A stretch of DNA of 10,575 bases from Candidatus Falkowbacteria bacterium CG10_big_fil_rev_8_21_14_0_10_44_15 (GTDB lineage: Bacteria; Patescibacteriota; Patescibacteriia; Patescibacteriales; XYC2-FULL-47-12), in assembly GCA_002773575.1 (NCBI GenBank), contig PFAT01000023.1:1-10575 (forward strand), read 5' to 3'. Position 1 is the first letter of the stretch; each line of letters starts with the position of its first letter. This document shows positions 5,061 through 10,575 of the stretch, in pieces. The translations under genes were made by a program, and so were the position numbers. The notes under the pieces were generated by a model that saw only the letters and a program-made list of their open reading frames with translations, was not told where the DNA came from and made no database searches.

Positions 5061-6479
5061 TTAAACTCTCGGAAACAACCCCTCGCCTTTTTTAATTTTT
5101 GGCTCGCTGAATTGCTTAATTACTTTGGCGGCCGTTTCCGGCATAAAGGGCTGCAGTAACTCCGCCGCGTTTAAAATATCTTGGGCGACCGGCTCTAATA
5201 TTTTTTTTATTTCTTCTTTATCATCCAATTCCCACGGTTTGCGCGCGCTCAAAGTTTCATCCACCCGCCGCAGAACTTGCCACAATATCTCCAAAGCGCG
5301 ATCTAATTTTAATTCCTGCGTGGCGGCGGCGTAATCTTTTTTAAAATCGCTGGCGCTGATTTTAATGTTTAAAGTAATGTTATTTTTTTCTAACAAGTTG
5401 GAAACGCGCGCCACTAAATTTCCCCAGCCGTTCGCCAAATCCGCGTTGTATTTATCGTCAAATTTTTGCCAGCTGACGTCGCCGTCGCCGCCAAAAGCAG
5501 TCGCGCTCATTAGCAGATAGCGCGTAGCGTCAACGCCATAGCGAGTGATTAAATCTTGCGGCGCAATCACATTACCTAAAGATTTGCCCATCTTCTGCCC
5601 GTCCACCAAGAAAAATCCATGAATAAATAACTCCAGCGAGGTGGGCAAACCTAAAGACAATAGCATCGCCTGCCAAATGGTCGCATGCACGCGCAAAATG
5701 TCTTTACTCATTAATTGTACTTCCGCCGGCCACATCTCCGGACATTTATCTTTTGGGCCTTGCCAGCCCAAACCGGTCAAATAATTTAAAAAAGCGTCCG
5801 CCCAAACGTACGAGGTATGACTTGAATCCCACGGCAAGGGAATGCCCCATTTAACATTTTTACGCGAGAAAGAAACATCCTGCAGCCCTTCTTTCCGAAT
5901 AAAGCTCACGATTTCGTTTTTACGTTCTGCCGGCCGAATTTTTATCTCATCGCTTTTAATCTTATTCAGCAATTCCTGTTCGTACTTGCTCATTCTAAAT
6001 AAATACGTTTCTTCGCTCATTTGCTCGGGCGCGGTTTTATGTTCCGGGCATAAGCCGTTTATTAAATCTTTTTCATTTTTAAACTGCTCGCAGCCGCGGC
6101 AATACAGCCCGGCGTAATTGCCTAAATAAATATCTCCTTTGTCGTACATAAACCGCAGAGCGGTTTGCACGGCCTTGACGTGTTCGGGGTCGGTCGTCCG
6201 GATAAAATTATCGTGACTGATATTTAAACTTTTCCAAGCCGACTGAAATTCCTGCGCGGTTAAATCAACGAACTGCTGCGGCTCCTGCCCCGCTTCGGAC
6301 GCTTTGGCGGCAATTTTTGCGCCGTGTTCGTCCGTGCCGGTCAAAAAGAAAGTCTTATCGCCGATTACGCGATGGTAGCGCGCCAGCACATCCGCGGCAA
6401 CAGTCGTATAAGTATGGCCGATGTGCGGACTCGCGTTTACGTAGTAAATTGGAGTAGTGATGTAAAATTTATTGGGCAT
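5061..6479 (-). CDS. metG: methionyl-tRNA synthetase
   Basis: MetG charges tRNA-Met and initiator tRNA with methionine using ATP. The 472-residue class I synthetase has the HIGH motif at 19-22, the connective-peptide zinc knuckle CRGC (127-130) with CPEH (144-147), and the KMSKS loop as KMGKS at 296-300. A helical anticodon-binding domain fills the rest, with FMPETA near 445-450. The C-terminal tRNA-binding (Trbp111-like) domain of longer MetG proteins is absent, so this is the short form. The start codon lies inside the end of the Nudix gene (11-nt overlap) and has no Shine-Dalgarno sequence, so it probably depends on translational coupling. A terminator follows the stop by about 25 nt. Confidence 0.97.
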   Translation of the reverse strand: MPNKFYITTPIYYVNASPHIGHTYTTVAADVLARYHRVIGDKTFFLTGTDEHGAKIAAKASEAGQEPQQFVDLTAQEFQSAWKSLNISHDNFIRTTDPEHVKAVQTALRFMYDKGDIYLGNYAGLYCRGCEQFKNEKDLINGLCPEHKTAPEQMSEETYLFRMSKYEQELLNKIKSDEIKIRPAERKNEIVSFIRKEGLQDVSFSRKNVKWGIPLPWDSSHTSYVWADAFLNYLTGLGWQGPKDKCPEMWPAEVQLMSKDILRVHATIWQAMLLSLGLPTSLELFIHGFFLVDGQKMGKSLGNVIAPQDLITRYGVDATRYLLMSATAFGGDGDVSWQKFDDKYNADLANGWGNLVARVSNLLEKNNITLNIKISASDFKKDYAAATQELKLDRALEILWQVLRRVDETLSARKPWELDDKEEIKKILEPVAQDILNAAELLQPFMPETAAKVIKQFSEPKIKKGEGLFPRV

Positions 6480-6900
6480 TTGTTTTTAATAATTTATGGT
6501 GCTTAAATCCATTTTTTATCATCCGCGCCATCGGCGGCCAAATATATTGAAATTTATCAACTTCATTTTCGGCAATCCAACGGCAACTCGCGTGTTCAAA
6601 ACTTAAAGTGACGGCGGCGGCGTCATTGGTAATTAAATTGACAACGCCACACAGAGGAAAATCGTTCCGCCAATACATTATCGCGTAATCAGCAATAGTT
6701 AAAATTACAAAATTCTCTAAGCCTATTTCCTCTTTAATTTCCCGCCGAAACGCTGCTTCGCCTTCTTCGCCCTTGTCTATTCTTCCGCCGGGCAAATCCC
6801 ACACATTTAACCGATCAGAACATTCTAAGATTAAACACTTGTCAGCGCGAATTAAAATTGCTTTTTGGCCGACTCTGAAAGATTCAAATTCTTGTGGCAT
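6469..6900 (-). CDS. Nudix hydrolase
   Basis: The protein has 143 residues and a complete Nudix box at residues 39-61 (G-x5-E-x7-REI-x-EE-IGL: G39, E45, R53, E54, E57, E58), so metal-dependent hydrolysis of a nucleoside diphosphate derivative is expected. Substrate cannot be assigned; candidates include oxidised nucleotides, sugar nucleotides or dinucleoside polyphosphates. The last is attractive because aminoacyl-tRNA synthetases such as MetG make Ap4A, but this is inference from location only. The gene overlaps metG by 11 nt, so the two are co-transcribed. An intrinsic terminator ends directly against its ATG, implying either attenuation or a start site very close to the gene. No Shine-Dalgarno sequence is seen. 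Confidence 0.93.
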   Translation of the reverse strand: MPQEFESFRVGQKAILIRADKCLILECSDRLNVWDLPGGRIDKGEEGEAAFRREIKEEIGLENFVILTIADYAIMYWRNDFPLCGVVNLITNDAAAVTLSFEHASCRWIAENEVDKFQYIWPPMARMIKNGFKHHKLLKTNAQ

Positions 6901-6936
6901 AAAACAAAAAAGTTAAGGCTTTTATGCCTTAACTTT
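6901..6936 (-). terminator. intrinsic terminator abutting the Nudix start codon
   Basis: On the minus strand a perfect 11-bp stem (AAAGTTAAGGC, loop ATAAAA, GCCTTAACTTT; 6936-6909) runs into TTTGTTTT and then the ATG of the Nudix gene. On the plus strand only three T follow the stem, so it works in the minus direction. It may end upstream transcripts or act as an attenuator for the Nudix-metG operon. Confidence 0.65.
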
Positions 6937-6968
6937 ACCCCGTCTACCAAAATACTGCAAGTATATTC

Positions 6969-6998
6969 TTATAAATGAATATTGGGCGCATAAGACAA
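6969..6998 (-). promoter_or_regulatory. possible promoter of the Nudix-metG operon
   Basis: On the minus strand TTGTCT (6998-6993, four of six) and TATAAG (6974-6969, five of six) are 18 nt apart. Predicted transcription starts near 6962. This would place the terminator at 6901-6936 inside a leader of about 60 nt. It is the best candidate in the spacer but not strong. Confidence 0.4.
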
Positions 6999-7025
6999 AA
7001 CGCGCTGATGCCGTAAATTAGATTT

Positions 7026-7054
7026 TTGGTAACGGGGGTTACCTCTTTTACCAA
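7026..7054. other. two mutually exclusive hairpins in the Nudix-metG upstream region
   Basis: GGTAAC (7028-7033) pairs with GTTACC (7038-7043) around a four-base loop. The overlapping TTGGTAA (7026-7032) can instead pair with TTACCAA (7048-7054). Only one of the two can form at a time. A TTGACA at 7060-7065 (minus strand) just upstream has no matching -10 box. No known RNA family was recognised. Confidence 0.4.
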
Positions 7055-7073
7055 TAAAATGTCAAATAAATCT

Positions 7074-7108
7074 CCGCACCTTCATAGGAGTACTCTAGAA
7101 AGGTGCGG
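7074..7108 (-). terminator. hairpin, probable terminator of the coiled-coil gene
   Basis: CCGCACCTT (7074-7082) and AAGGTGCGG (7100-7108) form a GC-rich 9-bp stem. The 17-nt loop contains the palindrome GAGTACTC (7088-7095), which could form an inner stem or a protein site. On the minus strand AGATTTATTT follows, a weak T tract. It begins about 10 nt after the stop codon at 7118-7120. Confidence 0.5.
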
Positions 7109-7117
7109 GGATAAAAT

Positions 7118-7435
7118 TCAACTAACTAGTTTTAAATCCAAATGATTTTCAACGCGCGTGATGCGCGTTTCAAAACGGTCGTGCGCAGCGATATTGGCCG
7201 TTTGTTCTATTTTAATATCTTGGTTATCTTTAACAACACCATCAATAGCAGTTAAAATCTCATCTGTTTTCTTTTCAAAAACTTCCGTCGTAACACAGTC
7301 ATCCACCTTTTTCTTTACTTGGAGTAGCTCTATTAAAATTTTATCCACCTTCTTATCGTTTTTATCCATTCTAGTGGTGTGGCTCTCCAACTCCATTAAA
7401 ATTTTATCCACTTTTTTCTCTAAATTTTGCGACAT
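7118..7435 (-). CDS. small coiled-coil protein of unknown function
   Basis: I do not recognise a family. The 105-residue protein is highly charged, has no signal peptide or membrane helix, and is probably helical throughout. A heptad-like word recurs: KKVDKILMEL (7-16), KKVDKILIEL (28-37) and the weaker KKTDEILTAI (55-64). The first two copies are 21 residues apart, three heptads, and a 17-bp DNA repeat (7332-7348 and 7395-7411) is exactly 63 bp apart, so part of the coiled coil arose by recent duplication. The single cysteine (residue 47) sits at a break between helical segments. The gene is a unit on its own, with an extended -10 promoter upstream and a hairpin downstream. An oligomeric scaffold or adaptor is plausible, but no partner is suggested by neighbours. 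Confidence 0.75.
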   Translation of the reverse strand: MSQNLEKKVDKILMELESHTTRMDKNDKKVDKILIELLQVKKKVDDCVTTEVFEKKTDEILTAIDGVVKDNQDIKIEQTANIAAHDRFETRITRVENHLDLKLVS

Positions 7436-7462
7436 AATCTTAGTCTAAACACTAATAAACTT

Positions 7463-7491
7463 AGTATAGCATATTCATTTTCCAATCACAA
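7463..7491 (-). promoter_or_regulatory. extended -10 promoter of the coiled-coil gene
   Basis: On the minus strand TTGTGA (7491-7486) and TATACT (7468-7463) are 17 nt apart, and the -10 box is preceded by TGC, the extended -10 signature. Predicted transcription starts near 7456, with a leader of about 20 nt. The -35 box lies inside the 3' end of rsmI. Confidence 0.6.
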
Positions 7492-8224
7492 TAACAAACT
7501 CCCCTTTTAAATTATTTTTGTCTTTTTGTATTTCAGCCAAAACTTCGGCCGGCGTACCGCGGTAAACGCTCTCAAACATTTTAGTCAGTTCGCGGCAGAC
7601 AACTATGTCTAAATTTGCGCCCCCGCCTGCCTGCCGGAGAGGCAGGTTATCAATCAGTTCCTGCAAAAATTTAACGATGCGATGGCAGGATTCGTAAACA
7701 ACCGCGGTTCGTTCGCTGGCGACAATTTTTTTCACCAGCGTCTGCCGCCCTTTTTTGTGCGGCAGAAACCCTAAAAATAAAAATTCGCTCGTAGGCACTC
7801 CGGCAATAGAAAGGGCGGCGGCAACGGCGGAAGGGCCGGGGATGGGAATTATTCGCAGAGACGCGATTAACCCGCCTGCTCGCCTCGCTGAAGCTCCGGC
7901 GAAGCGGGCCGGCGAGGCAAGCCGCGTCTCCGTGATTTTATGAATTAATTCATTCCCCGGATCAGCAATGCCCGGCGTGCCGGCGTCGGTAACGAGCGCC
8001 AAATTTTTACCCTGTTTTAACAGTTCAATTATCTTTTCCACTTTGGGCGCGGCTGAATGCTGGTGATAAGAAACGGTCGGCGTTTTTATCTCATATTTAG
8101 CCAATAATTTTTTCGTTACCCGCGTATCTTCGCACAAAATAAAATCAACCTCGCGCAGCACGCGCAAGGCCCGTAAAGTAATGTCTTCCAAATTACCGAT
8201 GGGAGTCGAGATAATATATAGCAT
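7475..8224 (-). CDS. rsmI: 16S rRNA (cytidine(1402)-2'-O)-methyltransferase with two in-frame insertions
   Basis: RsmI uses S-adenosylmethionine to methylate the ribose of C1402 in the decoding centre of 16S rRNA. The 249-residue protein belongs to the tetrapyrrole methylase fold and shows STPIGNLEDITLRAL (6-20), CEDTR (31-35), the SAM-site loop DAGTPGIADPG (80-90), PIPGPSA (127-133) and CRELTK (210-215). Compared with E. coli RsmI (from memory), the stretch between DPG and PIPGPSA is about 21 residues longer and that between HR and RELTK about 7 longer. Each extra stretch coincides with a palindromic DNA element (7858-7930 and 7626-7646). The insertions keep frame and leave all motifs intact, so the enzyme is probably active. 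The gene starts 10 nt from a long palindrome and has no Shine-Dalgarno sequence. Confidence 0.96.
   Translation of the reverse strand: MLYIISTPIGNLEDITLRALRVLREVDFILCEDTRVTKKLLAKYEIKTPTVSYHQHSAAPKVEKIIELLKQGKNLALVTDAGTPGIADPGNELIHKITETRLASPARFAGASARRAGGLIASLRIIPIPGPSAVAAALSIAGVPTSEFLFLGFLPHKKGRQTLVKKIVASERTAVVYESCHRIVKFLQELIDNLPLRQAGGGANLDIVVCRELTKMFESVYRGTPAEVLAEIQKDKNNLKGEFVIVIGK
7626..7646. repeat. 21-bp palindrome inside rsmI
   Basis: CCTGCCT (7626-7632) and AGGCAGG (7640-7646) form a 7-bp stem around a 7-nt loop. It encodes residues about 193-200 (NLPLRQAG), an insertion relative to the family. It shares CCCGCCTGC with the larger element at 7858-7930 (7622-7630 and 7871-7879). Confidence 0.6.
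7858..7930. repeat. 73-bp nested palindromic element inserted in frame in rsmI
   Basis: Three nested arm pairs are visible: GAGACGCG (7858-7865) with CGCGTCTC (7923-7930), GCCTCGC (7882-7888) with GCGAGGC (7912-7918), and CCGGC (7896-7900) with GCCGG (7908-7912, sharing one base with the middle arm). GC content is much higher than in the surrounding gene. It encodes residues about 99-123, rich in Ala, Arg and Gly, between two conserved motifs of RsmI. Confidence 0.7.
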
Positions 8225-8234
8225 AAGTCTATAA

Positions 8235-8316
8235 AGTCCTTAAAGTCTGTAAAGTCTCTTAAAGTTATAATTCCTTATGACTTTATGGACTTTTGACTTT
8301 ACAGACTTTACGGACT
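8235..8316. repeat. 82-nt near-perfect palindrome made of TAAAGTC words
   Basis: TAAAGTCTGTAAAGTC (8241-8256) and its exact complement at 8295-8310 form a 16-bp inverted repeat. After one mismatch it extends by AGTCC/GGACT (8235-8239 and 8312-8316). Inside, AAAGTTATAA (8261-8270) and TTATGACTTT (8275-8284) pair at nine of ten positions. The word TAAAGT(C) recurs every 9-10 nt in the left arm. It fills the spacer between the 550-residue gene, whose stop codon it overlaps, and rsmI. No T run follows on the minus strand. Confidence 0.7.
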
Positions 8317-9967
8317 ATTCTACGATGCCTTCTTTCCGCTCCTTCACGTACGCGGTCCACTGTTCAAACATCTCCACGAAAATTTTGAACGGCGCCTCAA
8401 TGATAAAATCCAAGAGGAAAATAAAAACGTTTATCTGGGAGAATGTTTCCGTCAGCAATTTTCCCATCGCCACAATCGGCACGTAAAAAAAGTTGGCGAT
8501 AAAAGAAAAAAGTCGTTCCCGCGTTTCAATTACCGAATAAGCTTTGGCAAAACGGCCCAACCGGATGCCGAAGAAACTGATTAAAGACAAAAAGAAAAGA
8601 AAAATAACGATGCTAACGAGAGAAAATTCAATTTGCGCCAGCGCCCAAATCACGAGGCCGAACGACAACAAAAAGGTAACGGTATAGAAAAATCCAAAAA
8701 TAATGTTGGTAGCGGCTTTGCGCTTGGTCGGATAGGACAGCTTAACCGGATGCTTTTCCCGCTTTTCGGCAAACACTATCTCTTCAATGCCGGCTTGAAT
8801 TTGGGCGGTATTGTCGTCCGCCGGCACCGAAGTCATTAAGGCGATTAAAAATAAGAGCGCCGGCGGAAATAATACGTTAACAACTAACGAATAATATTTA
8901 ACTTCTTCGCCCAAAAACATCGTCGCCGGAATTTCCAAAATAAAAACCAACATGGCTTTGGTCAAAAAAATGTAAATAATGCTGCGAATGGCGCCGCGGC
9001 GCAGGCGGGAGCGCGACTCTTTATAGCGCCGCTCGCAAACTTTGGCGATTAATTTTTTAAACTGGTCCGGATGCTCTTTTAGCTTGTCGTAAGTTGCGGC
9101 CGGGTCTTCGGCAATGGCGTCCTGGAGAATGGAAAAATAAATGGTATAGCGCTGGACGACTTTGCCGACCTGTTTGCGGAAATAGTGCCGTAATTGCTGA
9201 TGGATGACGTCGCGCAGCTCCCAGTAATGCTGGGCGACCAAAGCGATGTCTTCGTCCGCCGCCTCATTCCATTTGGGGTTAAAATAATGGAAGAGCATGT
9301 ATTCCAGCATGGCGTCGTCGTATTTGAACAGCTTGCTGTAAATGCCGATATAAATTTGAATTTTTTTGTCGCGGCTGAATTCTTTACTGGCGCCGTTATC
9401 AACGATATTAGCGTTAATGATGTCAAACATGTGCCGCCCCATTACCTGGTCCACCCGATGGTCTCCCAATAACTCCTCCAGATTAGTGGCGGCTAAATTG
9501 GCTGTCCACTTTTTAACCGCGTCAATTTCTTGACGCTCTTTTTTGCCGGCGGCTAACACTAACTTGCGCAGTTTGTCAAAACGCTCAATAATGACAGCTA
9601 CCTCGTTAATGGCCGTTTCCGGCACGCTGTTGTTGCCTAAATAGCCGGCGCGAATCAATTCCACGAGCAGGGTCTTGGCGATTTCCTCCGGTTCGTTATG
9701 CCCCATCATTACCAGCCGCCTTAAAATCCGTTCAATGGCGTTTTTGCGCAGCAAATGGTCGTCTTTGTAATCAACCGCGTTACGGATTTTTTCATAAAAA
9801 AAAGACATCTTACTGATGATTTCATTGACTTTAATTTTAGCCACGGCGTTATCTCCCTCACCCCCGCCTCTTTGCTGCTCCTGATAGATAGCCCGGAACA
9901 AATCTTTAACCGCTTCGGTCAAGCTAAAAAAAGCGGCTTGTTTGGTCATTAAATTTGGATTAGGCAT
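8315..9967 (-). CDS. large membrane protein of unknown family
   Basis: I do not recognise a family. The 550-residue protein has two parts. Residues 1-320 are soluble, strongly helical and charged, without a signal peptide, ending in a basic stretch (RRYKESRSRLRRGAIR, 313-328). Residues about 326-535 contain four clear membrane helices (about 328-350, 358-380, 418-444, 447-468) and one or two further hydrophobic stretches (487-505, 511-532). A soluble loop of about 35 residues separates the second and third helices. The basic stretch before the first helix suggests that the N-terminal part stays in the cytoplasm. The last 18 residues are charged. Neighbours (a small two-helix protein upstream, rsmI downstream) give no functional hint. 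The start at 9967 is the first ATG; a second lies six codons in. No Shine-Dalgarno sequence or clear promoter is seen. Confidence 0.88.
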   Translation of the reverse strand: MPNPNLMTKQAAFFSLTEAVKDLFRAIYQEQQRGGGEGDNAVAKIKVNEIISKMSFFYEKIRNAVDYKDDHLLRKNAIERILRRLVMMGHNEPEEIAKTLLVELIRAGYLGNNSVPETAINEVAVIIERFDKLRKLVLAAGKKERQEIDAVKKWTANLAATNLEELLGDHRVDQVMGRHMFDIINANIVDNGASKEFSRDKKIQIYIGIYSKLFKYDDAMLEYMLFHYFNPKWNEAADEDIALVAQHYWELRDVIHQQLRHYFRKQVGKVVQRYTIYFSILQDAIAEDPAATYDKLKEHPDQFKKLIAKVCERRYKESRSRLRRGAIRSIIYIFLTKAMLVFILEIPATMFLGEEVKYYSLVVNVLFPPALLFLIALMTSVPADDNTAQIQAGIEEIVFAEKREKHPVKLSYPTKRKAATNIIFGFFYTVTFLLSFGLVIWALAQIEFSLVSIVIFLFFLSLISFFGIRLGRFAKAYSVIETRERLFSFIANFFYVPIVAMGKLLTETFSQINVFIFLLDFIIEAPFKIFVEMFEQWTAYVKERKEGIVE

Positions 9968-9979
9968 ACATTAAGAATG

Positions 9980-10049
9980 GATTAGTGATTTGTACAGATT
10001 TGTCTCTTAATTAGTGTTAATTCGTGATAGCAACATTCTCTCACTAATC
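9980..10049. repeat. inverted repeat of ATTAGTGA words upstream of the 550-residue gene
   Basis: GATTAGTGA (9980-9988) and TCACTAATC (10041-10049) form a perfect 9-bp inverted repeat. Related words (AATTAGTGTTAATTCGTGA, AACTAATTTTCACTAAC) fill the rest of the 122-nt spacer 9968-10089. No clear promoter or reading frame was found there. Confidence 0.5.
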
Positions 10050-10089
10050 ATCGCGAATAAATAAACTAATTTTCACTAACAAAAATATT

Positions 10090-10323
10090 TTACTTAATCC
10101 GGGGAATAAAATCCTTAATTTTCCGCTTGATTTGGTATAGTTTTAAAGCGGCGTAAAACGAAATCCAGGCGGCGATCAAGAGCGCGCAGCCAAAAACCAA
10201 GCGCAGGAAAAAGTCGCTCCAAACGACCAGCACGGCAAAAAATAACAATAGTACCGCCCCGCCCGCTAAATTAATGATAAACCCGTTGAATTGACGGTCA
10301 ATAGACCGAAAAAAATCCTTCAT
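10090..10323 (-). CDS. small two-helix membrane protein, unknown function
   Basis: No family is recognised. The 77-residue protein begins with a short amphipathic charged segment, then has two hydrophobic helices (about 18-36 and 39-61) joined by a very short turn, and ends in a basic tail (KRKIKDFIPRIK). The positive tail and the charged N-terminus suggest a helical hairpin with both ends in the cytoplasm. It lies 122 nt upstream of the 550-residue membrane protein on the same strand and may be co-expressed with it, but the spacer is long and full of repeats. The ATG at 10323 has no Shine-Dalgarno sequence. A weak promoter candidate lies at 10365-10393. Confidence 0.7.
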   Translation of the reverse strand: MKDFFRSIDRQFNGFIINLAGGAVLLLFFAVLVVWSDFFLRLVFGCALLIAAWISFYAALKLYQIKRKIKDFIPRIK

Positions 10324-10364
10324 ACGTTTACTTAATTATTAAATATACTTTATACTTTGCCATA

Positions 10365-10393
10365 ATTTTAACATAATCCGCCGCAGAGAGCAA
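10365..10393 (-). promoter_or_regulatory. weak promoter candidate for the two-helix protein gene
   Basis: On the minus strand TTGCTC (10393-10388) and TAAAAT (10370-10365, five of six) are 17 nt apart. Predicted transcription starts near 10358, with a leader of about 35 nt. The -35 box is poor. Confidence 0.3.
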
Positions 10394-10407
10394 ATGGTAA
10401 AATGGTA

Positions 10408-10436
10408 TTGACTGGAGATTAAATTTTGACTACAAT
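10408..10436 (+). promoter_or_regulatory. promoter of tRNA-Asn
   Basis: TTGACT (10408-10413) and TACAAT (10431-10436) are separated by exactly 17 nt, five-of-six matches each. Predicted transcription starts near 10443, about 59 nt before the tRNA. The leader between is a run of AATTG-type words. Confidence 0.65.
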
Positions 10437-10501
10437 GATTGAGGTGTCTGCTTATTAACTCAATTGATAATTCGTAATTGTTAATTGCTAATTGAATATT
10501 T

Positions 10502-10575
10502 TCCCGGGTAGCGCAGCGGTAGCGCAGTTGGCTGTTAACCAATTGGTCGTCGGTTCGAATCCGACCCCGGGAGCC
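10502..10575 (+). tRNA. tRNA-Asn (anticodon GTT), cut at the final base of CCA
   Basis: The acceptor stem is TCCCGGG (10502-10508) with CCCGGGA (10566-10572), the D arm 10511-10525, the anticodon stem GTTGG/CCAAT with a G-U closing pair, and the anticodon GTT at 10534-10536 in the loop CTGTTAA. The T arm is GTCGG-TTCGAAT-CCGAC. The discriminator is G73, as expected for tRNA-Asn. CC follows at the window edge, so a complete CCA is probably encoded, unlike in the tRNA-Ala gene. Confidence 0.96.

Noticed and set aside
7060..7065. Perfect TTGACA on the minus strand as the Nudix-metG promoter
   Set aside because: At 16-18 nt downstream the sequence reads GGTAAC, GTAACC or TAACCC; no acceptable -10 box is present.
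6901..7117. T-box or S-box riboswitch upstream of metG
   Set aside because: The spacer is long enough, but I find no T-box core sequence or matching specifier loop, and no SAM riboswitch core; GGTAGACGGGG near 6940 is only a superficial resemblance.
7858..7930. rsmI palindrome region as a frameshift or pseudogene
   Set aside because: The reading frame is continuous through the element and all RsmI motifs on both sides are intact.
8231..8310. Repeated TAAAGTC words, possibly a CRISPR array
   Set aside because: The repeats are 7-10 nt long with almost no spacers and are mirrored into a hairpin; there are no unique spacers of 25-40 nt and no cas genes.
9079..9426. 115-residue minus-strand frame within the 550-residue gene
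   Set aside because: It lies in another frame of a well-supported gene; its Thr/Ser-rich composition is typical of a shadow frame.
10339..10542. 67-residue minus-strand frame opposite tRNA-Asn
   Set aside because: It runs across the antisense of the tRNA and through the repeat-rich leader; it is not a plausible gene.

Overview
The window looks like chromosomal sequence from a Patescibacteria (CPR) bacterium, probably of the Parcubacteria type. This is inferred from gene content and style, not from a marker phylogeny. Signs are compact housekeeping genes, AT-rich spacers made of short repeated words, almost no Shine-Dalgarno sequences, palindromic elements inside a coding region, and several small or medium proteins with no recognisable family. 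The standard bacterial code fits: TGA is used as a stop.

Every protein gene is on the minus strand and both tRNA genes are on the plus strand. Read from right to left along the minus strand: a 77-residue two-helix membrane protein; a 550-residue membrane protein of unknown family; rsmI (16S rRNA C1402 2'-O-methyltransferase), which carries two in-frame palindromic insertions; a small coiled-coil protein with its own promoter; a Nudix hydrolase overlapping metG by 11 nt, ending in a bidirectional terminator; cvpA; a DMT/EamA permease fused to a riboflavin kinase domain; tsaC; tatD; then, beyond the plus-strand tRNA-Ala, the start of an ATP synthase operon (atpZ/atpI-like, then atpB running off the left edge). 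A tRNA-Asn gene ends the window on the right.

The most notable object is the permease-riboflavin kinase fusion at 3050-4315. Some EamA-family proteins (RibN) import riboflavin, and riboflavin kinase converts riboflavin to FMN. The fusion therefore suggests a single protein that imports riboflavin and traps it by phosphorylation, plausible for a vitamin-scavenging organism. It has a good promoter of its own (TTGACT-17-TATAAT) with a dyad across the start site. The second notable object is a pair of palindromic elements in rsmI, which add about 21 and 7 residues and resemble Rickettsia palindromic elements in behaviour.

Recognisable sigma70-type promoters lie before atpZ, tRNA-Ala, the fusion gene, the coiled-coil gene and tRNA-Asn; weaker ones lie before cvpA, the Nudix gene and the 77-residue gene. 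An intrinsic terminator sits directly against the Nudix start codon, and a terminator-like hairpin sits in the atp leader, so attenuation is possible at both. No spacer exceeds 300 bases; the longest (6901-7117) is filled with three hairpins.
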